A stretch of 14,333 nucleotides of DNA from NCBI GenBank assembly GCA_021841985.1, contig JAKCCP010000205.1:1-14333 (forward strand). Reading direction: 5' to 3'. Each line of letters begins with the position of its first letter. Position 1 is the first letter of the stretch. Source of the stretch: Pseudomonadota bacterium. GTDB lineage: Bacteria > Pseudomonadota > Alphaproteobacteria > Acetobacterales > Acetobacteraceae. The translations under genes and the position numbers were made by a program. This document shows, one piece after another, positions 1-9,518 of this stretch. The notes under the pieces were generated by a model. The model saw only the letters and a program-made list of their open reading frames with translations. It searched no databases and was not told the DNA's origin.

Positions 1-1
1 T

Positions 2-379
2 TCCGATCTGGCGCTTTTGAAGCGCGGCATCGATGCCCTGCCGACGATGGGCGATGGGCGGCAATCGGGCACGTCCGGCAGCCCCTCGATCCTCAATATC
101 ACCCCCGAGGCGGCGGTCGGCGGCGGGCTCGCGTTGCTCCGCACCGGCGATCGCATCCGCGTCGATCTCGCCAAGCGCCGCGTCGATGTGCTGCTCGCTG
201 ACGGCGAACTCGCCGCCCGCCGCGCCGCCTGGACGCCGCCCAAGCTCGACAACAAGACGCCGTGGGAGGAGATCTACCGCGGCATGGTCGGCCAGCTCGG
301 CACCGGGGCGTGTCTGGAACCGGCGACGCTTTATCTCGACATCATCACGACACGTGGTGAGTCACGCAACAACCACTGA
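2..379 (+). CDS. IlvD/Edd-family sugar-acid dehydratase, C-terminal part (5' end outside window)
   Basis: The visible 125 residues are the C-terminus of an IlvD/Edd dehydratase; the frame is open to the left edge. Seen: the family signature PTMGDGRQSGTSGSPSILN, followed by PEAAVGGGLALLRTGDRIRVDL and a tail with TPWEEIYRG and GACLEP. In this family the motif region lies in the C-terminal beta-barrel domain next to the Fe-S/Mg active site. Members dehydrate dihydroxy acids (IlvD), phosphogluconate (Edd) or aldonic acids such as L-arabinonate, L-fuconate and D-xylonate to 2-keto-3-deoxy acids. The GDGRQSGTSGSPSILN form and the neighbouring 2-keto-3-deoxy-sugar-acid-type dehydrogenase favour a sugar-acid dehydratase over IlvD; this is inference. 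The next gene starts 26 bases downstream, so they are probably co-transcribed. The TTG at 17 is an internal codon, not a start. Confidence 0.85.
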   Translation, partial: SDLALLKRGIDALPTMGDGRQSGTSGSPSILNITPEAAVGGGLALLRTGDRIRVDLAKRRVDVLLADGELAARRAAWTPPKLDNKTPWEEIYRGMVGQLGTGACLEPATLYLDIITTRGESRNNH

Positions 380-405
380 TCGACACGCATCGAGGAGAGA
401 ACAGC

Positions 406-1155
406 ATGGCAGGAAGGCTCGCCGGCAAAACCGCTTTCGTCACCGCGGCGGCACAGGGGATCGGGCGGGCGAGCGCGCTCGCTTTCGCCGCCGAGGGGGC
501 GCGGGTCATCGCAACCGACGTCAATGAGGCGAAACTCGCCGATCTCAAGGCCGCCAATCTCACCACGAAACGCCTCGATGTGATGGACCCGGCGGCGATC
601 ACGGCGATGGCCGCCGAGATCGGCGCGATCGACATCCTGTTCAACTGCGCCGGCTTCGTCCATCAGGGCAGCATCCTCGATGCGACCGAGGAAGAATGGC
701 AATTCGCCTTCGACCTCAACGTGCGCTCGATGTTCCGCCTGATCCGCGCTTTCCTGCCGGGGATGCTGGCGCAAGGCGCCGGCTCGATCATCAACATGGC
801 GTCGGCGGTCGGCAGTCTGAAGGGCGCGCCGAACCGCTTCGTCTATGGCGCGAGCAAGGCGGCGGTGGTCGGGATCACCAAATCGGTCGCCGCCGATACC
901 GTCGCCCGCGGGATACGCTGCAACTGCATCTGCCCGGGCACCATCCAGACCCCGAGCCTCGATGACCGCATCGCCGCCAACGCCGCGCAAGCCGGCTCGG
1001 TGGAGGCGGCGCGGGCGGCGTTCGTCGGCCGCCAGGCGATGGGGCGATTGGGCGCGCCGGAGGAGATCGCGGCGCTCGCGGTCTATCTCGCCTCCGATGA
1101 ATCGCGCTTCGTCACCGGCCAAGCGATGGTGATCGACGGCGGCTGGACGATCTGA
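406..1155 (+). CDS. NAD-dependent short-chain dehydrogenase, DHRS6 / 2-keto-3-deoxy-L-fuconate dehydrogenase-like
   Basis: A 249-residue classical SDR, full length. Seen: nucleotide motif TAAAQGIG (residues 13-20), Asp38 after the second strand (indicating NAD rather than NADP), NCAG (80-83), and the catalytic set Ser133, Tyr147, Lys151. The segments NRFVYGASKAA, RCNCICPGTIQTPSL and YLASDESRFVTGQAMVIDGG closely match the DHRS6/BDH2 subfamily as I remember it, including the three arginines that bind the substrate carboxylate there (here Arg144, Arg188, Arg209). Known activities in this group are 3-hydroxybutyrate oxidation and oxidation of 2-keto-3-deoxy-L-fuconate or -rhamnonate. The dehydratase just upstream makes the sugar-acid role more likely, oxidising the C4 hydroxyl of its product; a 3-hydroxy-acid role next to the thiolase remains possible. 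AGGAGAGA about nine bases before ATG is a good ribosome site. Confidence 0.88.
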   Translation: MAGRLAGKTAFVTAAAQGIGRASALAFAAEGARVIATDVNEAKLADLKAANLTTKRLDVMDPAAITAMAAEIGAIDILFNCAGFVHQGSILDATEEEWQFAFDLNVRSMFRLIRAFLPGMLAQGAGSIINMASAVGSLKGAPNRFVYGASKAAVVGITKSVAADTVARGIRCNCICPGTIQTPSLDDRIAANAAQAGSVEAARAAFVGRQAMGRLGAPEEIAALAVYLASDESRFVTGQAMVIDGGWTI

Positions 1156-1174
1156 TCCGCGGAAGGAACCCCCC

Positions 1175-2377
<1,203 letters not shown>

Positions 2378-2401
2378 GCGGCGTTCGCCCGGCCCGGCAC
2401 G

Positions 2402-2430
2402 TTGACCGGGTCCGGCGGCGGGACTATTGA
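2402..2430 (+). promoter_or_regulatory. candidate promoter of the sdh operon
   Basis: TTGACC (2402-2407), a 17-base spacer and TATTGA (2425-2430) resemble a sigma-70 -35/-10 pair. It lies in the 106-base gap between the thiolase stop and the preferred sdhC start, and would leave a leader of roughly 45 bases. The -10 matches the consensus only in its first three bases, so this is a candidate by position and spacing. Confidence 0.35.
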
Positions 2431-2483
2431 CGAAACCTACCGGCCGATCGGTTTGCGCCGGTGAGGCCGGGGGATTTGAACGG

Positions 2484-2915
2484 ATGAAGCATGCGCCGGG
2501 CGCGCTCAGGATGGCGCGCAACAGTGATGGCAAATGGGTCGAACGCCCGCTGTCGCCGCATTTGCAGATCTATCGCCCGCAGATCACTTCCACGCTGTCG
2601 ATTTTCCATCGTATCACCGGCGTCGGGCTTGGCGTCGGCGCGCTGCTCCTGGTCTGGTGGCTCGCCGCCGCCGCGGGGACGGATGCCGATTACGCCCGCG
2701 CCGCCGGCTTCATCGGCTCGCCGCTCGGCCTCATCCTGCTGTTTTTGTGGACGGCGGCGCTGGTCTATCATTTTCTCAATGGCATTCGTCACCTCGCCTG
2801 GGACGCCGGGATCGGGTTCGAACTGCCGGCGGCCCATGCCAGCGGCAAGCTGGTGGTGGTCGCCGCCATCGTCCTGACCCTGCTCGTCTGGGTGGTCGGT
2901 CTGGTGATCTGGTAG
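2484..2915 (+). CDS. sdhC: succinate dehydrogenase cytochrome b556 subunit (SdhC)
   Basis: The large membrane-anchor subunit of complex II, which holds heme b and forms the ubiquinone site with SdhD in the inner membrane. Seen: RPLSPHLQIYRP near the N-terminus; SIFHRITGVGL, whose Ser and Arg correspond to the quinone-site Ser27/Arg31 of the E. coli protein; YHFLNGIRHLAWD, whose first His corresponds to heme ligand His84; and three hydrophobic membrane segments. I chose ATG 2484 (143 residues), preceded by GGGGGA. An upstream TTG at 2427 would extend the frame by 19 residues but lies inside the candidate -10 box. A later ATG at 2511 would give 134 residues and also fits the family. First gene of the C-D-A-B operon; seven bases separate it from sdhD. 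Confidence 0.93.
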   Translation: MKHAPGALRMARNSDGKWVERPLSPHLQIYRPQITSTLSIFHRITGVGLGVGALLLVWWLAAAAGTDADYARAAGFIGSPLGLILLFLWTAALVYHFLNGIRHLAWDAGIGFELPAAHASGKLVVVAAIVLTLLVWVVGLVIW

Positions 2916-2922
2916 GGGATGG

Positions 2923-3324
2923 ATGATGTCGGTGAGTAAAGCGGAGATGACCGCCATGCGTTCGGCGCTCGGGCGGGTGCGCGGGCTTGGGTCGGCGAAA
3001 TCCGGGACGGGGCATTGGTGGGCGCAGCGCCTGACCGCGATCGCGCTGGTGCCGCTCGCGGTCTGGTTCGTGCTCTCGCTGCTCGCCCATCTCGGCGCGC
3101 CGCACGCCGCCGTCGCGCATTGGATCGGCCGGCCGGTCAACGCCGTTCTGCTGCTCGCGCTGATCGTCGCCTTGTTTCACCATCTCCAGCTCGGCTTGCA
3201 GGTGGTGATCGAGGACTACATCCATGGCGAGGGTTCGCGGCTCGCGGTGCTGCTCTCGATGCGGGCGGCGGTGGCGCTGCTGTTCCTGACCGCCTTCGTC
3301 GCCATTTTGCGAATGGCGCTTTGA
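2923..3324 (+). CDS. sdhD: succinate dehydrogenase membrane anchor subunit (SdhD)
   Basis: A 133-residue second membrane anchor of complex II. Seen: a soluble N-terminus with [17 protein letters not shown], then three hydrophobic helices. The [14 protein letters not shown] segment places a heme-ligand histidine at His87 and the quinone-site pair Asp98-Tyr99 with the same 11-residue spacing as His71 and Asp82-Tyr83 in E. coli SdhD. With SdhC it anchors SdhAB and passes electrons to ubiquinone. ATG 2923 directly follows AGGGGATGG; a second ATG at 2926 could also serve and changes one residue. It is followed by a 70-base gap to sdhA, the longest inside the operon. Confidence 0.92.
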   Translation: MMSVSKAEMTAMRSALGRVRGLGSAKSGTGHWWAQRLTAIALVPLAVWFVLSLLAHLGAPHAAVAHWIGRPVNAVLLLALIVALFHHLQLGLQVVIEDYIHGEGSRLAVLLSMRAAVALLFLTAFVAILRMAL

Positions 3325-3394
3325 GCATGGCGGCCGGGTTCAACCGATAGGCAAAAAAGGAGAGCCTGGCGACGCACGGGCTCATGGATGGAAC

Positions 3395-5206
3395 ATGAAC
3401 GCGATTTCGAAACCCTCACGTGGCGCCTATGATGTCATCGACCACGCCTATGACGTCATCGTCGTCGGCGCCGGCGGCGCCGGGCTGCGCGCGACCCTCG
3501 GGATGGGCGCGGCGGGACTGAAAACCGCCTGCATCACCAAGGTTTTCCCGACCCGCAGCCACACCGTCGCGGCGCAAGGCGGGATCAGCGCCACGCTCGG
3601 CAACATGAGCGCGGATGATTGGCGCTGGCACATGTACGACACCGTCAAGGGCTCGGACTGGCTCGGCGATCAGGACGCGATCGAATATATGTGCCGCGAG
3701 GCGGTGCCGGCGGTGTACGAACTCGAACATTTCGGCGTCCCGTTCAGCCGCACCGAGGACGGCAAGATCTATCAGCGTCCGTTCGGCGGGCACATGACCG
3801 ATTACGGCAAAACCCCGGCGCAGCGCGCCTGCGCCGCCGCCGACCGCACCGGCCACGCCATTTTGCACACCCTCTATCAGCAGAGCCTCAAGCACGGCGT
3901 CGAATTCTTCATCGAGTATTTCGCGATCGACCTGATCATGGACGAGGAAGGGGCGTGTCGCGGCGTCATCGCCTGGTGCCTCGATGACGGCACCATGCAC
4001 CGCTTTCGCGCCCCGCTCGTCGTGCTCGCGACCGGCGGCTATGGCCGCGCCTATCTCTCCTGCACCTCCGCCCATACCTGCACCGGCGATGGCGCCGGCA
4101 TGGTGCTCCGCGCTGGCCTCCCGACCCAGGACATGGAATTCGTGCAATTCCACCCGACCGGCATCTTCCCCGCCGGCTGCCTGATCACCGAGGGGGCGCG
4201 CGGCGAGGGCGGCTATCTCACCAATGCCGAGGGCGAGCGCTTCATGGAGCGCTATGCGCCGACCGCGAAGGATCTCGCCTCGCGTGATGTCGTGTCGCGC
4301 TCGATGACCATCGAAATCAACGAAGGAAGAGGCTGTGGGCCGAACAAGGACCATATCCTGCTCCATCTCGAACATCTCGGCGCCGAGATGTTGCATCAGC
4401 GTCTGCCGGGGATTTCCGAGACCGCGCGGGTGTTTTCCGGGGTCGATGTGACGAAGGCGGCGATCCCGGTTCTGCCGACGGTGCATTACAACATGGGTGG
4501 CATCCCGACCAATCTCCACGCCGAGGTGCTGCGCCCGACCCGAGATGACCCGGACGCGGTGGTGCCGGGGCTGATGGCGATCGGCGAGGCGGCGTGTGTT
4601 TCGGTTCATGGCGCGAACCGGCTCGGTTGCAATTCCCTGCTCGACATCATCGTCTTCGGCCGCGCCGCGGCACTCCGCGCCGCCGAGACCATCACCCCCG
4701 GCACCAAGCCGCCGCCGCTTCCGCCGCGCGCCGGCGAGGCGGCGCTCGACCGTTTCGATGGCATCCGCAACGCCCGGGGGGGCACGCGCGTCGCCGCGCT
4801 GCGCGAGACCATGCAGCGCACCATGCAGAGCCACGCCGCCGTGTTCCGCACCGCGAAAAGCCTCTCCGAGGGGGTTGCGAAGATGAAAAACCTCTGGGAC
4901 GGCATGGCGGATATGGAGGTCAGCGACCGCAGCCTGATCTGGAACAGCGATCTCATGGAGGCGCTGGAACTCACCAATCTGATGGGCAGCGCGCTCACCA
5001 CCATCACCAGCGCCGAGGCCCGTCACGAAAGCCGCGGCGCCCACGCCCATGACGATTATCCCGAGCGCGACGATGCCGAATGGATGAAACACTCGCTCTC
5101 CTGGTGCGATACCAAAGGCGAGGTTTCGCTCGCCTATCGCCCGGTGAAGATGCAGACGCTGACCAACGAAGTGTCGGTGTTTCCGCCGAAGAAACGGGTC
5201 TATTGA
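3395..5206 (+). CDS. sdhA: succinate dehydrogenase flavoprotein subunit (SdhA)
   Basis: A 603-residue catalytic flavoprotein that oxidises succinate to fumarate, linking the TCA cycle to the respiratory chain. Seen: dinucleotide-binding GAGGAGLR (residues 25-32); [10 protein letters not shown] with His56, the residue that binds FAD covalently; [20 protein letters not shown]; substrate-site segments [12 protein letters not shown] and [10 protein letters not shown]; and [12 protein letters not shown] near the C-terminal part. Length and motif order are normal, and the C-terminus ends in the usual R-P-V-K...PP-K-K-R-V-Y pattern. The ribosome site before ATG 3395 is weak (GGATGGAAC), but no other in-frame start exists between 3356 and it. 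The 70-base spacer after sdhD contains a stronger AAAAAAGGAG about 30 bases upstream and a GAGCC/GGCTC hairpin (3362-3366 with 3379-3383), which might affect relative subunit expression. Confidence 0.97.
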   Translation: MNAISKPSRGAYDVIDHAYDVIVVGAGGAGLRATLGMGAAGLKTACITKVFPTRSHTVAAQGGISATLGNMSADDWRWHMYDTVKGSDWLGDQDAIEYMCREAVPAVYELEHFGVPFSRTEDGKIYQRPFGGHMTDYGKTPAQRACAAADRTGHAILHTLYQQSLKHGVEFFIEYFAIDLIMDEEGACRGVIAWCLDDGTMHRFRAPLVVLATGGYGRAYLSCTSAHTCTGDGAGMVLRAGLPTQDMEFVQFHPTGIFPAGCLITEGARGEGGYLTNAEGERFMERYAPTAKDLASRDVVSRSMTIEINEGRGCGPNKDHILLHLEHLGAEMLHQRLPGISETARVFSGVDVTKAAIPVLPTVHYNMGGIPTNLHAEVLRPTRDDPDAVVPGLMAIGEAACVSVHGANRLGCNSLLDIIVFGRAAALRAAETITPGTKPPPLPPRAGEAALDRFDGIRNARGGTRVAALRETMQRTMQSHAAVFRTAKSLSEGVAKMKNLWDGMADMEVSDRSLIWNSDLMEALELTNLMGSALTTITSAEARHESRGAHAHDDYPERDDAEWMKHSLSWCDTKGEVSLAYRPVKMQTLTNEVSVFPPKKRVY

Positions 5207-5244
5207 GCGCCAAGCGATAGAAAAGACCCAAGGGACAGAAAGAC

Positions 5245-6027
5245 ATGGTCGAATTCGCACTTCCCGCCAACAGCAAGGTCGGCCAGGGGAAAACCCATCC
5301 GGCGCCCCAAGGGGCCAAGCGCGTCAAGGAATTCCGCGTCTATCGCTGGAGCCCGGATGACGGTGAGAAGCCGCGCATGGACAGCTATACGATCGACCTC
5401 GACCAATGCGGGCCGATGGTTTTGGACGCGCTGATCAAGATCAAGAACGAGGTCGATAGCTCGCTCACCTTCCGCCGCTCCTGCCGCGAGGGGATTTGCG
5501 GCTCCTGCGCGATGAACATCGACGGCACCAACACCCTCGCCTGTCTCAAGCCGCTCGACGAGGTCAAGGGCGCCGTCCGCATCAACCCGCTGCCGCATAT
5601 GCCGGTGGTCAAGGATCTGGTGCCCGATCTCACCCAGGCCTATGCCCAGTTGCGCAGCATCGAGCCCTGGATGCAGGCCGATACGCCGCCGCCGCCGGAT
5701 GCCGAGCGGCGCCAGAGCGAGGACGAACGCGCCGCCCTCGATGGCATGTGGGAGTGCATTCTCTGCTTCTGCTGCACGACGAGCTGCCCGAGCTATTGGT
5801 GGAACGGTGATCGCTATCTCGGCCCGGCGGTGTTGCTTGCCGCCTATCGCTGGATCGCCGATAGCCGCGACGAGGCCGCCGGCAAACGGCTCGATGCGCT
5901 GGAGGATCCGTTCAAGCTCTATCGCTGCCACACCATCATGAATTGCACGGAGACCTGCCCCAAGGGCCTCAACCCGGCCAAGGCGATCGGCAAGATCAAG
6001 CAATTGCTGGTCGAGCGCCAGGTCTGA
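5245..6027 (+). CDS. sdhB: succinate dehydrogenase iron-sulfur subunit (SdhB)
   Basis: A 260-residue electron-transfer subunit carrying three Fe-S centres between FAD in SdhA and the quinone site in SdhCD. Seen: the [2Fe-2S] ligands Cys80, Cys85, Cys88 and Cys100 in [10 protein letters not shown]...LAC; then [17 protein letters not shown] for the [4Fe-4S] and [3Fe-4S] clusters; and a late [17 protein letters not shown] completing them. The Trp-Trp after CPSY sits near the quinone site in known structures. Length is normal for alphaproteobacteria. ATG 5245 is preceded by AAGGGACAG and lies 38 bases after sdhA. Last subunit gene of the operon. Confidence 0.97.
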   Translation: MVEFALPANSKVGQGKTHPAPQGAKRVKEFRVYRWSPDDGEKPRMDSYTIDLDQCGPMVLDALIKIKNEVDSSLTFRRSCREGICGSCAMNIDGTNTLACLKPLDEVKGAVRINPLPHMPVVKDLVPDLTQAYAQLRSIEPWMQADTPPPPDAERRQSEDERAALDGMWECILCFCCTTSCPSYWWNGDRYLGPAVLLAAYRWIADSRDEAAGKRLDALEDPFKLYRCHTIMNCTETCPKGLNPAKAIGKIKQLLVERQV

Positions 6028-6055
6028 CCCGGCTTGTGGGCAAAGGTGGCGGGTG

Positions 6056-6718
6056 ATGTTCGCGGGCGATATCACCTCGCCGCGGCGGCGGCTCGCCGCC
6101 TGGGCGGATAGTTTTTTCGTCGATCACGCGTTTTTCCGCATTTTCTGGCATAATTTCGCGACCGTCGCCGAAGGGCGCCTCTATCGCGCCAATCACCCGA
6201 TTCCGGCCTGGCTCGCGCAGGCGACCAGGCGCCATGGCTTGCGGACGGTGATCAATCTCCGCGGCGCGCGTCTCTGCGGGTCGGATGCGCTGTCACGCGA
6301 GGCCGCGGAGCGGCTCGGCTTGCGCCATATCTACGCGCCGTTCGAGAGCCGGGGCGCGCCGCATCGCGACCGCATCCTCAATCTCGCCGCGATTTTCGCC
6401 GATCTGCGTGAACCGGCGCTCATTCATTGCAAATCCGGCGCCGATCGCGCCGGGCTCGCCGCCGGCCTCTTCATCCTGATCAATGGCGGCACCTCACGCC
6501 AGGCGCTGGCGCAGCTCTCCTGGCGGTTTTTGCATATTCGCGCCTCCTCCACCGGCATTCTCGATGCGTTTTTCGCGATGTACGCGCGCGAGGCGGAGGG
6601 AAAAAAACCGTTTCTCGACTGGGTGCAGGACGATTATCACGAAGAGCGTCTCCGCGCCGAATTCCACCCGAGCCGCGCCGCCGATCTGCTCAACGACCGG
6701 CTGCTGGCGCGGGAATAG
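6056..6718 (+). CDS. tyrosine / dual-specificity protein phosphatase family protein
   Basis: A 220-residue soluble protein with the CX5R phosphatase signature LIHCKSGADRAG; the nucleophile is Cys125 and the phosphate-binding arginine Arg131 from this start. Upstream are GRLYRANHP and LRTVINLRG, typical of the small bacterial dual-specificity-like phosphatases. No general-acid Asp is obvious in the usual loop; the segment before the signature reads PFESRGAPHRD, and the SR-x-x-P form may be normal for this subgroup. Substrate is unknown: the fold acts on phosphotyrosine, phosphoserine/threonine or phosphoinositides. AAGGTGG lies just before the start; GTG 6053 is an alternative giving one more residue. 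It begins 28 bases behind sdhB, so it is probably expressed with complex II. Its last 29 bases overlap the convergent transporter gene. Confidence 0.8.
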   Translation: MFAGDITSPRRRLAAWADSFFVDHAFFRIFWHNFATVAEGRLYRANHPIPAWLAQATRRHGLRTVINLRGARLCGSDALSREAAERLGLRHIYAPFESRGAPHRDRILNLAAIFADLREPALIHCKSGADRAGLAAGLFILINGGTSRQALAQLSWRFLHIRASSTGILDAFFAMYAREAEGKKPFLDWVQDDYHEERLRAEFHPSRAADLLNDRLLARE

Positions 6719-8015
6719 GCGAGGCGTCGTCCCCGCCGCTCAGCGCCGCGGCGGTGATCGGCCCACGGATCACCACGAAATAGGCGATCGCGGAAAACAC
6801 CCCGATCGCCGCCCCGACCAGAAGGGCGGGGACGAAAGAGCCGGTCGCGGTGACGATCAAGGCGGTGACCGTCGGCGCCAGCGCGCCACCGAGATAGCCG
6901 CCGAAATTCTGAATGGCGCCGATCGAGGCGGTATAATTCGGCGGCGCCGCGACCGACGCCATCGCCCAGCAACTGCTCGATGTCGCATAGCCGAGAAACA
7001 CCGCCGCCGAGATGCAGGCGATGGCGATCGTGTTGCTTTCGACCTCGGCGGCGAGAACGGTGAACAGCGCCATGCCGATGAGCGCGATCGACATCGGGTA
7101 TTTGCGGGCATTGATGGGTGAGAGTCCGAGTCGCGCCAGCACATCGACGATCCAGCCGCCGAAAATCCCGCCGACCACGCCGGCGGCCGAGGGGATGGCC
7201 GCCGCCCAGCCGGTTTTGGCGATGGTCATATGGCGCTCGATCTCGAGATAGCCGGGAAGCCAGGCGGTATAGACCCAGGTGAGATAAATCGTGCCGAAAT
7301 AGCCGAGAATCATGCCCCAGGTCATGCGGAAGCGGAACAGCCGCCGCCATTCGTGAAACCGCGTCGGCGCCCGCGCCCCAGGCGGATCGCCCTCGGTGAG
7401 GCGGGCGGTTTCCGCGGTGGTGAGCGGGACGGATTCGATATCGCGGTAGATCAGATACCAGAGCGCGGCGACGATGAGACCGGCAAACCCCATGATCAGG
7501 AACATCCAGCGCCAGCCGAAAGCGAGCATGAGAAAGGTCAGCAGCGGCGCGCCGATGGCATTGCCGAGGGTCGAGGCGCAATTGAAAATGCCGGTCGCGA
7601 GGCCCCGGTTCTGCACCGGAAACCAGTCGCGCACGACCCGCGCCCCGGTCGGGAATTGCGGCGCCTCGCCGAGGCCGAGCAGCATGCGGGCGGCGAAAAA
7701 CTCCCCGAAATTGCGGACAAGCCCGCCCAAAGCCTGCGCGCCCGACCACAGCGCGAGGCCGAGCGCAAGCAGAAGCCGCGGCCCGAGGCGATCGACCAGG
7801 GCGCCGGCCGGAAGCTGCGCGAAGGCATAGGCCCAGAGGAAGGCCGAAAGCAGATACCCCATGTCATTGATCGAAAGGCCGAGATCATGACGCACCAGCG
7901 GATTGGCGATGGCGAGGGTCGCGCGGTCGATGTAGTTGACGACCCCGCTCAGCACCAGGAGCGTGAGTGCCGCGCGCTGCATGAAGCGGATGCGTGGCGT
8001 CGATGCGGCGGCCAT
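6690..8015 (-). CDS. MFS transporter, anion:cation symporter (ACS) family, probably sugar-acid uptake
   Basis: A 441-residue inner-membrane carrier with about twelve hydrophobic segments and a polar central loop near residues 205-230. Seen: NYIDRATLAIANP in the first helix, MFS motif A (GALVDRLGPR, 71-80), and RMLLGLGEAPQFPTGARVV. Asp30-Arg31 and Arg110/Glu117 occupy the positions and spacing of the substrate and proton-coupling residues Asp46-Arg47, Arg126 and Glu133 of the galactonate carrier DgoT. That supports H+-coupled import of hexonate, hexuronate or glucarate-like anions; the exact substrate is open. GGGGGGAGA precedes the ATG. It follows lpdA on the same strand after 81 bases, and it is convergent with the phosphatase. 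No terminator is visible between them. The sugar-acid dehydratase at the left edge may use its substrate. Confidence 0.88.
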   Translation of the reverse strand: MAAASTPRIRFMQRAALTLLVLSGVVNYIDRATLAIANPLVRHDLGLSINDMGYLLSAFLWAYAFAQLPAGALVDRLGPRLLLALGLALWSGAQALGGLVRNFGEFFAARMLLGLGEAPQFPTGARVVRDWFPVQNRGLATGIFNCASTLGNAIGAPLLTFLMLAFGWRWMFLIMGFAGLIVAALWYLIYRDIESVPLTTAETARLTEGDPPGARAPTRFHEWRRLFRFRMTWGMILGYFGTIYLTWVYTAWLPGYLEIERHMTIAKTGWAAAIPSAAGVVGGIFGGWIVDVLARLGLSPINARKYPMSIALIGMALFTVLAAEVESNTIAIACISAAVFLGYATSSSCWAMASVAAPPNYTASIGAIQNFGGYLGGALAPTVTALIVTATGSFVPALLVGAAIGVFSAIAYFVVIRGPITAAALSGGDDASPIPAPAAGR

Positions 8016-8096
8016 GTTTGGTATCTCCCCCCGAAATTGTCCTCAGCATGGCGGGTTATGCGTGGTTGATCCAGAGTGTTCCCGCGTTTTTTTCAG

Positions 8097-9497
8097 TCAG
8101 AAATGGATCGCCCTTCCATAGGCGTCGAGCACCGATTCGTGCATCGCCTCGCTCACCGTCGGGTGCGGGAAGACGGTTGCCATCAGCTCGGCCTCGGTGC
8201 TTTCGAGGGTGCGGGCGATGGCGAAGCCTTGGATCATTTCCGTCACTTCCGCGCCGATCATGTGCGCGCCGAGCAATTCGCCGGTCTTGGCGTCGAACAC
8301 GGTTTTCACCATCCCCTCCGGCTCGCCGAGCGCGATCGCCTTGCCGTTGCCGATGAAGGGAAAACGGCCGACGCGAACCTCGCGCCCATTTTCCTTCGCT
8401 TTCGCCTCGGTCAATCCCACCGAGGCGATTTGCGGGCGGCAATAGGTGCAGCCGGGGATGTTGCTCGCATCGAGCGGATGGACGCCCTTGATGCCGGCGA
8501 TTTTCTCGACGCAGAGCACGCCCTCGTGGCTCGCCTTGTGGGCGAGCCAGGGCGGGCCGGCGAGATCGCCGATGGCATAGAGGCCGGCAACATTGGTGCG
8601 GCAGAATTCGTCGATCACGACATGGGTTTTCTCGACCCGCACGCCGGCCTCGGCAAGCCCGATCGCCTCGACATTGCCGACGATGCCGACCGCCGAGATC
8701 ACCCGATCGACGGTGATTTCCGACGTCTTGCCGCCCGCCTCGATGGTGACGCTGACGCTGTCCGCGGCTTTCCTGGCCCCCTTCACCATCGCCTTGGTGA
8801 GGATCTTGATGCCTTGTTTCTCGAACGCCTTCTGTGCAAACGCGCTGATTTCGGCGTCTTCGACGGGAAGAATGCGATCGAGCACCTCGACCACCGTCAC
8901 CTCGGCGCCGAGGCCGCGATAAAACGAAGCGAATTCGATGCCGATGGCGCCCGAGCCGATGACCAGAAGCCGCTTGGGCAGCGTCTTCGGCACCATCGCG
9001 TCCTTGTAGGTCCAGATCAGCTTGCCGTCGGCTTCAATGCCGGGGAGTTCGCGCGCCCGCGCCCCGGTCGCGAGCACGATATGCGGCGCGGTGAGGGTCG
9101 CGACCGGCTTGTCGTCCTTGGTGACCGCGAGTTTCCCCGCCCCGGCCAGCCGCCCGGCGCCATCGAACACCGTGACTTTGTTTTTCCGGAGCAGATGGGC
9201 AACGCCAGAGGAAAGCTGTTTCGCGACCGCGCGGGAGCGGGCAACCATTTTGCCGAGATCGAGGCGGATATTATCGGCGGCGAAGCCGAATTCCGGGAGA
9301 TGGTGCAGGATGTGGTTGATCTCCGCCGAGCGCAGCAGCGCCTTGGTCGGAATGCAGCCCCAGTTGAGGCAGATGCCGCCGAGATGCTCGCGCTCGACCA
9401 CCGCCGTCTTCATGCCGAGCTGGGCGGCGCGGATCGCCGCGACATAGCCGCCCGGCCCGCCACCGAGCACGATCAGATCAAAGGAGGTGTCGGCCAT
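8097..9497 (-). CDS. lpdA: dihydrolipoyl dehydrogenase (E3 of PDH complex)
   Basis: A 466-residue flavoenzyme that reoxidises the dihydrolipoyl arms of E2 and passes electrons to NAD+. Seen: FAD-binding GGGPGGYVAA (12-21); the redox disulfide Cys43/Cys48 in GGICLNWGCIP; NAD-binding GSGAIGIEF; FAD-contacting AIGDLAGPP; and the C-terminal HPTVSE with the His445/Glu450 pair contributed to the partner subunit. There is no N-terminal lipoyl domain, unlike the E3 of some bacteria. GGGAG precedes the ATG, and pdhC ends 21 bases upstream, so it is the fourth gene of the pdh operon. E3 of this type can also serve 2-oxoglutarate dehydrogenase and glycine cleavage. Confidence 0.96.
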   Translation of the reverse strand: MADTSFDLIVLGGGPGGYVAAIRAAQLGMKTAVVEREHLGGICLNWGCIPTKALLRSAEINHILHHLPEFGFAADNIRLDLGKMVARSRAVAKQLSSGVAHLLRKNKVTVFDGAGRLAGAGKLAVTKDDKPVATLTAPHIVLATGARARELPGIEADGKLIWTYKDAMVPKTLPKRLLVIGSGAIGIEFASFYRGLGAEVTVVEVLDRILPVEDAEISAFAQKAFEKQGIKILTKAMVKGARKAADSVSVTIEAGGKTSEITVDRVISAVGIVGNVEAIGLAEAGVRVEKTHVVIDEFCRTNVAGLYAIGDLAGPPWLAHKASHEGVLCVEKIAGIKGVHPLDASNIPGCTYCRPQIASVGLTEAKAKENGREVRVGRFPFIGNGKAIALGEPEGMVKTVFDAKTGELLGAHMIGAEVTEMIQGFAIARTLESTEAELMATVFPHPTVSEAMHESVLDAYGRAIHF

Positions 9498-9518
9498 GTC
9501 TGGCTCCCGTTCGGAATG

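Noticed and set aside
2427..2483. TTG start extending SdhC by 19 residues
   Set aside because: The extension is not SdhC-like and overlaps the candidate -10 box; ATG 2484 has a better upstream site.
3416..5260. 614-residue open frame antisense to sdhA
   Set aside because: It mirrors a clear sdhA gene with all catalytic motifs; the translation is rich in His, Arg, Ala and Gly without recognisable domains, as expected for the opposite strand of GC-rich coding DNA.
8085..8094. T run downstream of lpdA as an intrinsic terminator
   Set aside because: The T run is on the plus strand, whereas transcription of lpdA is on the minus strand, and no GC-rich stem precedes it in either direction.
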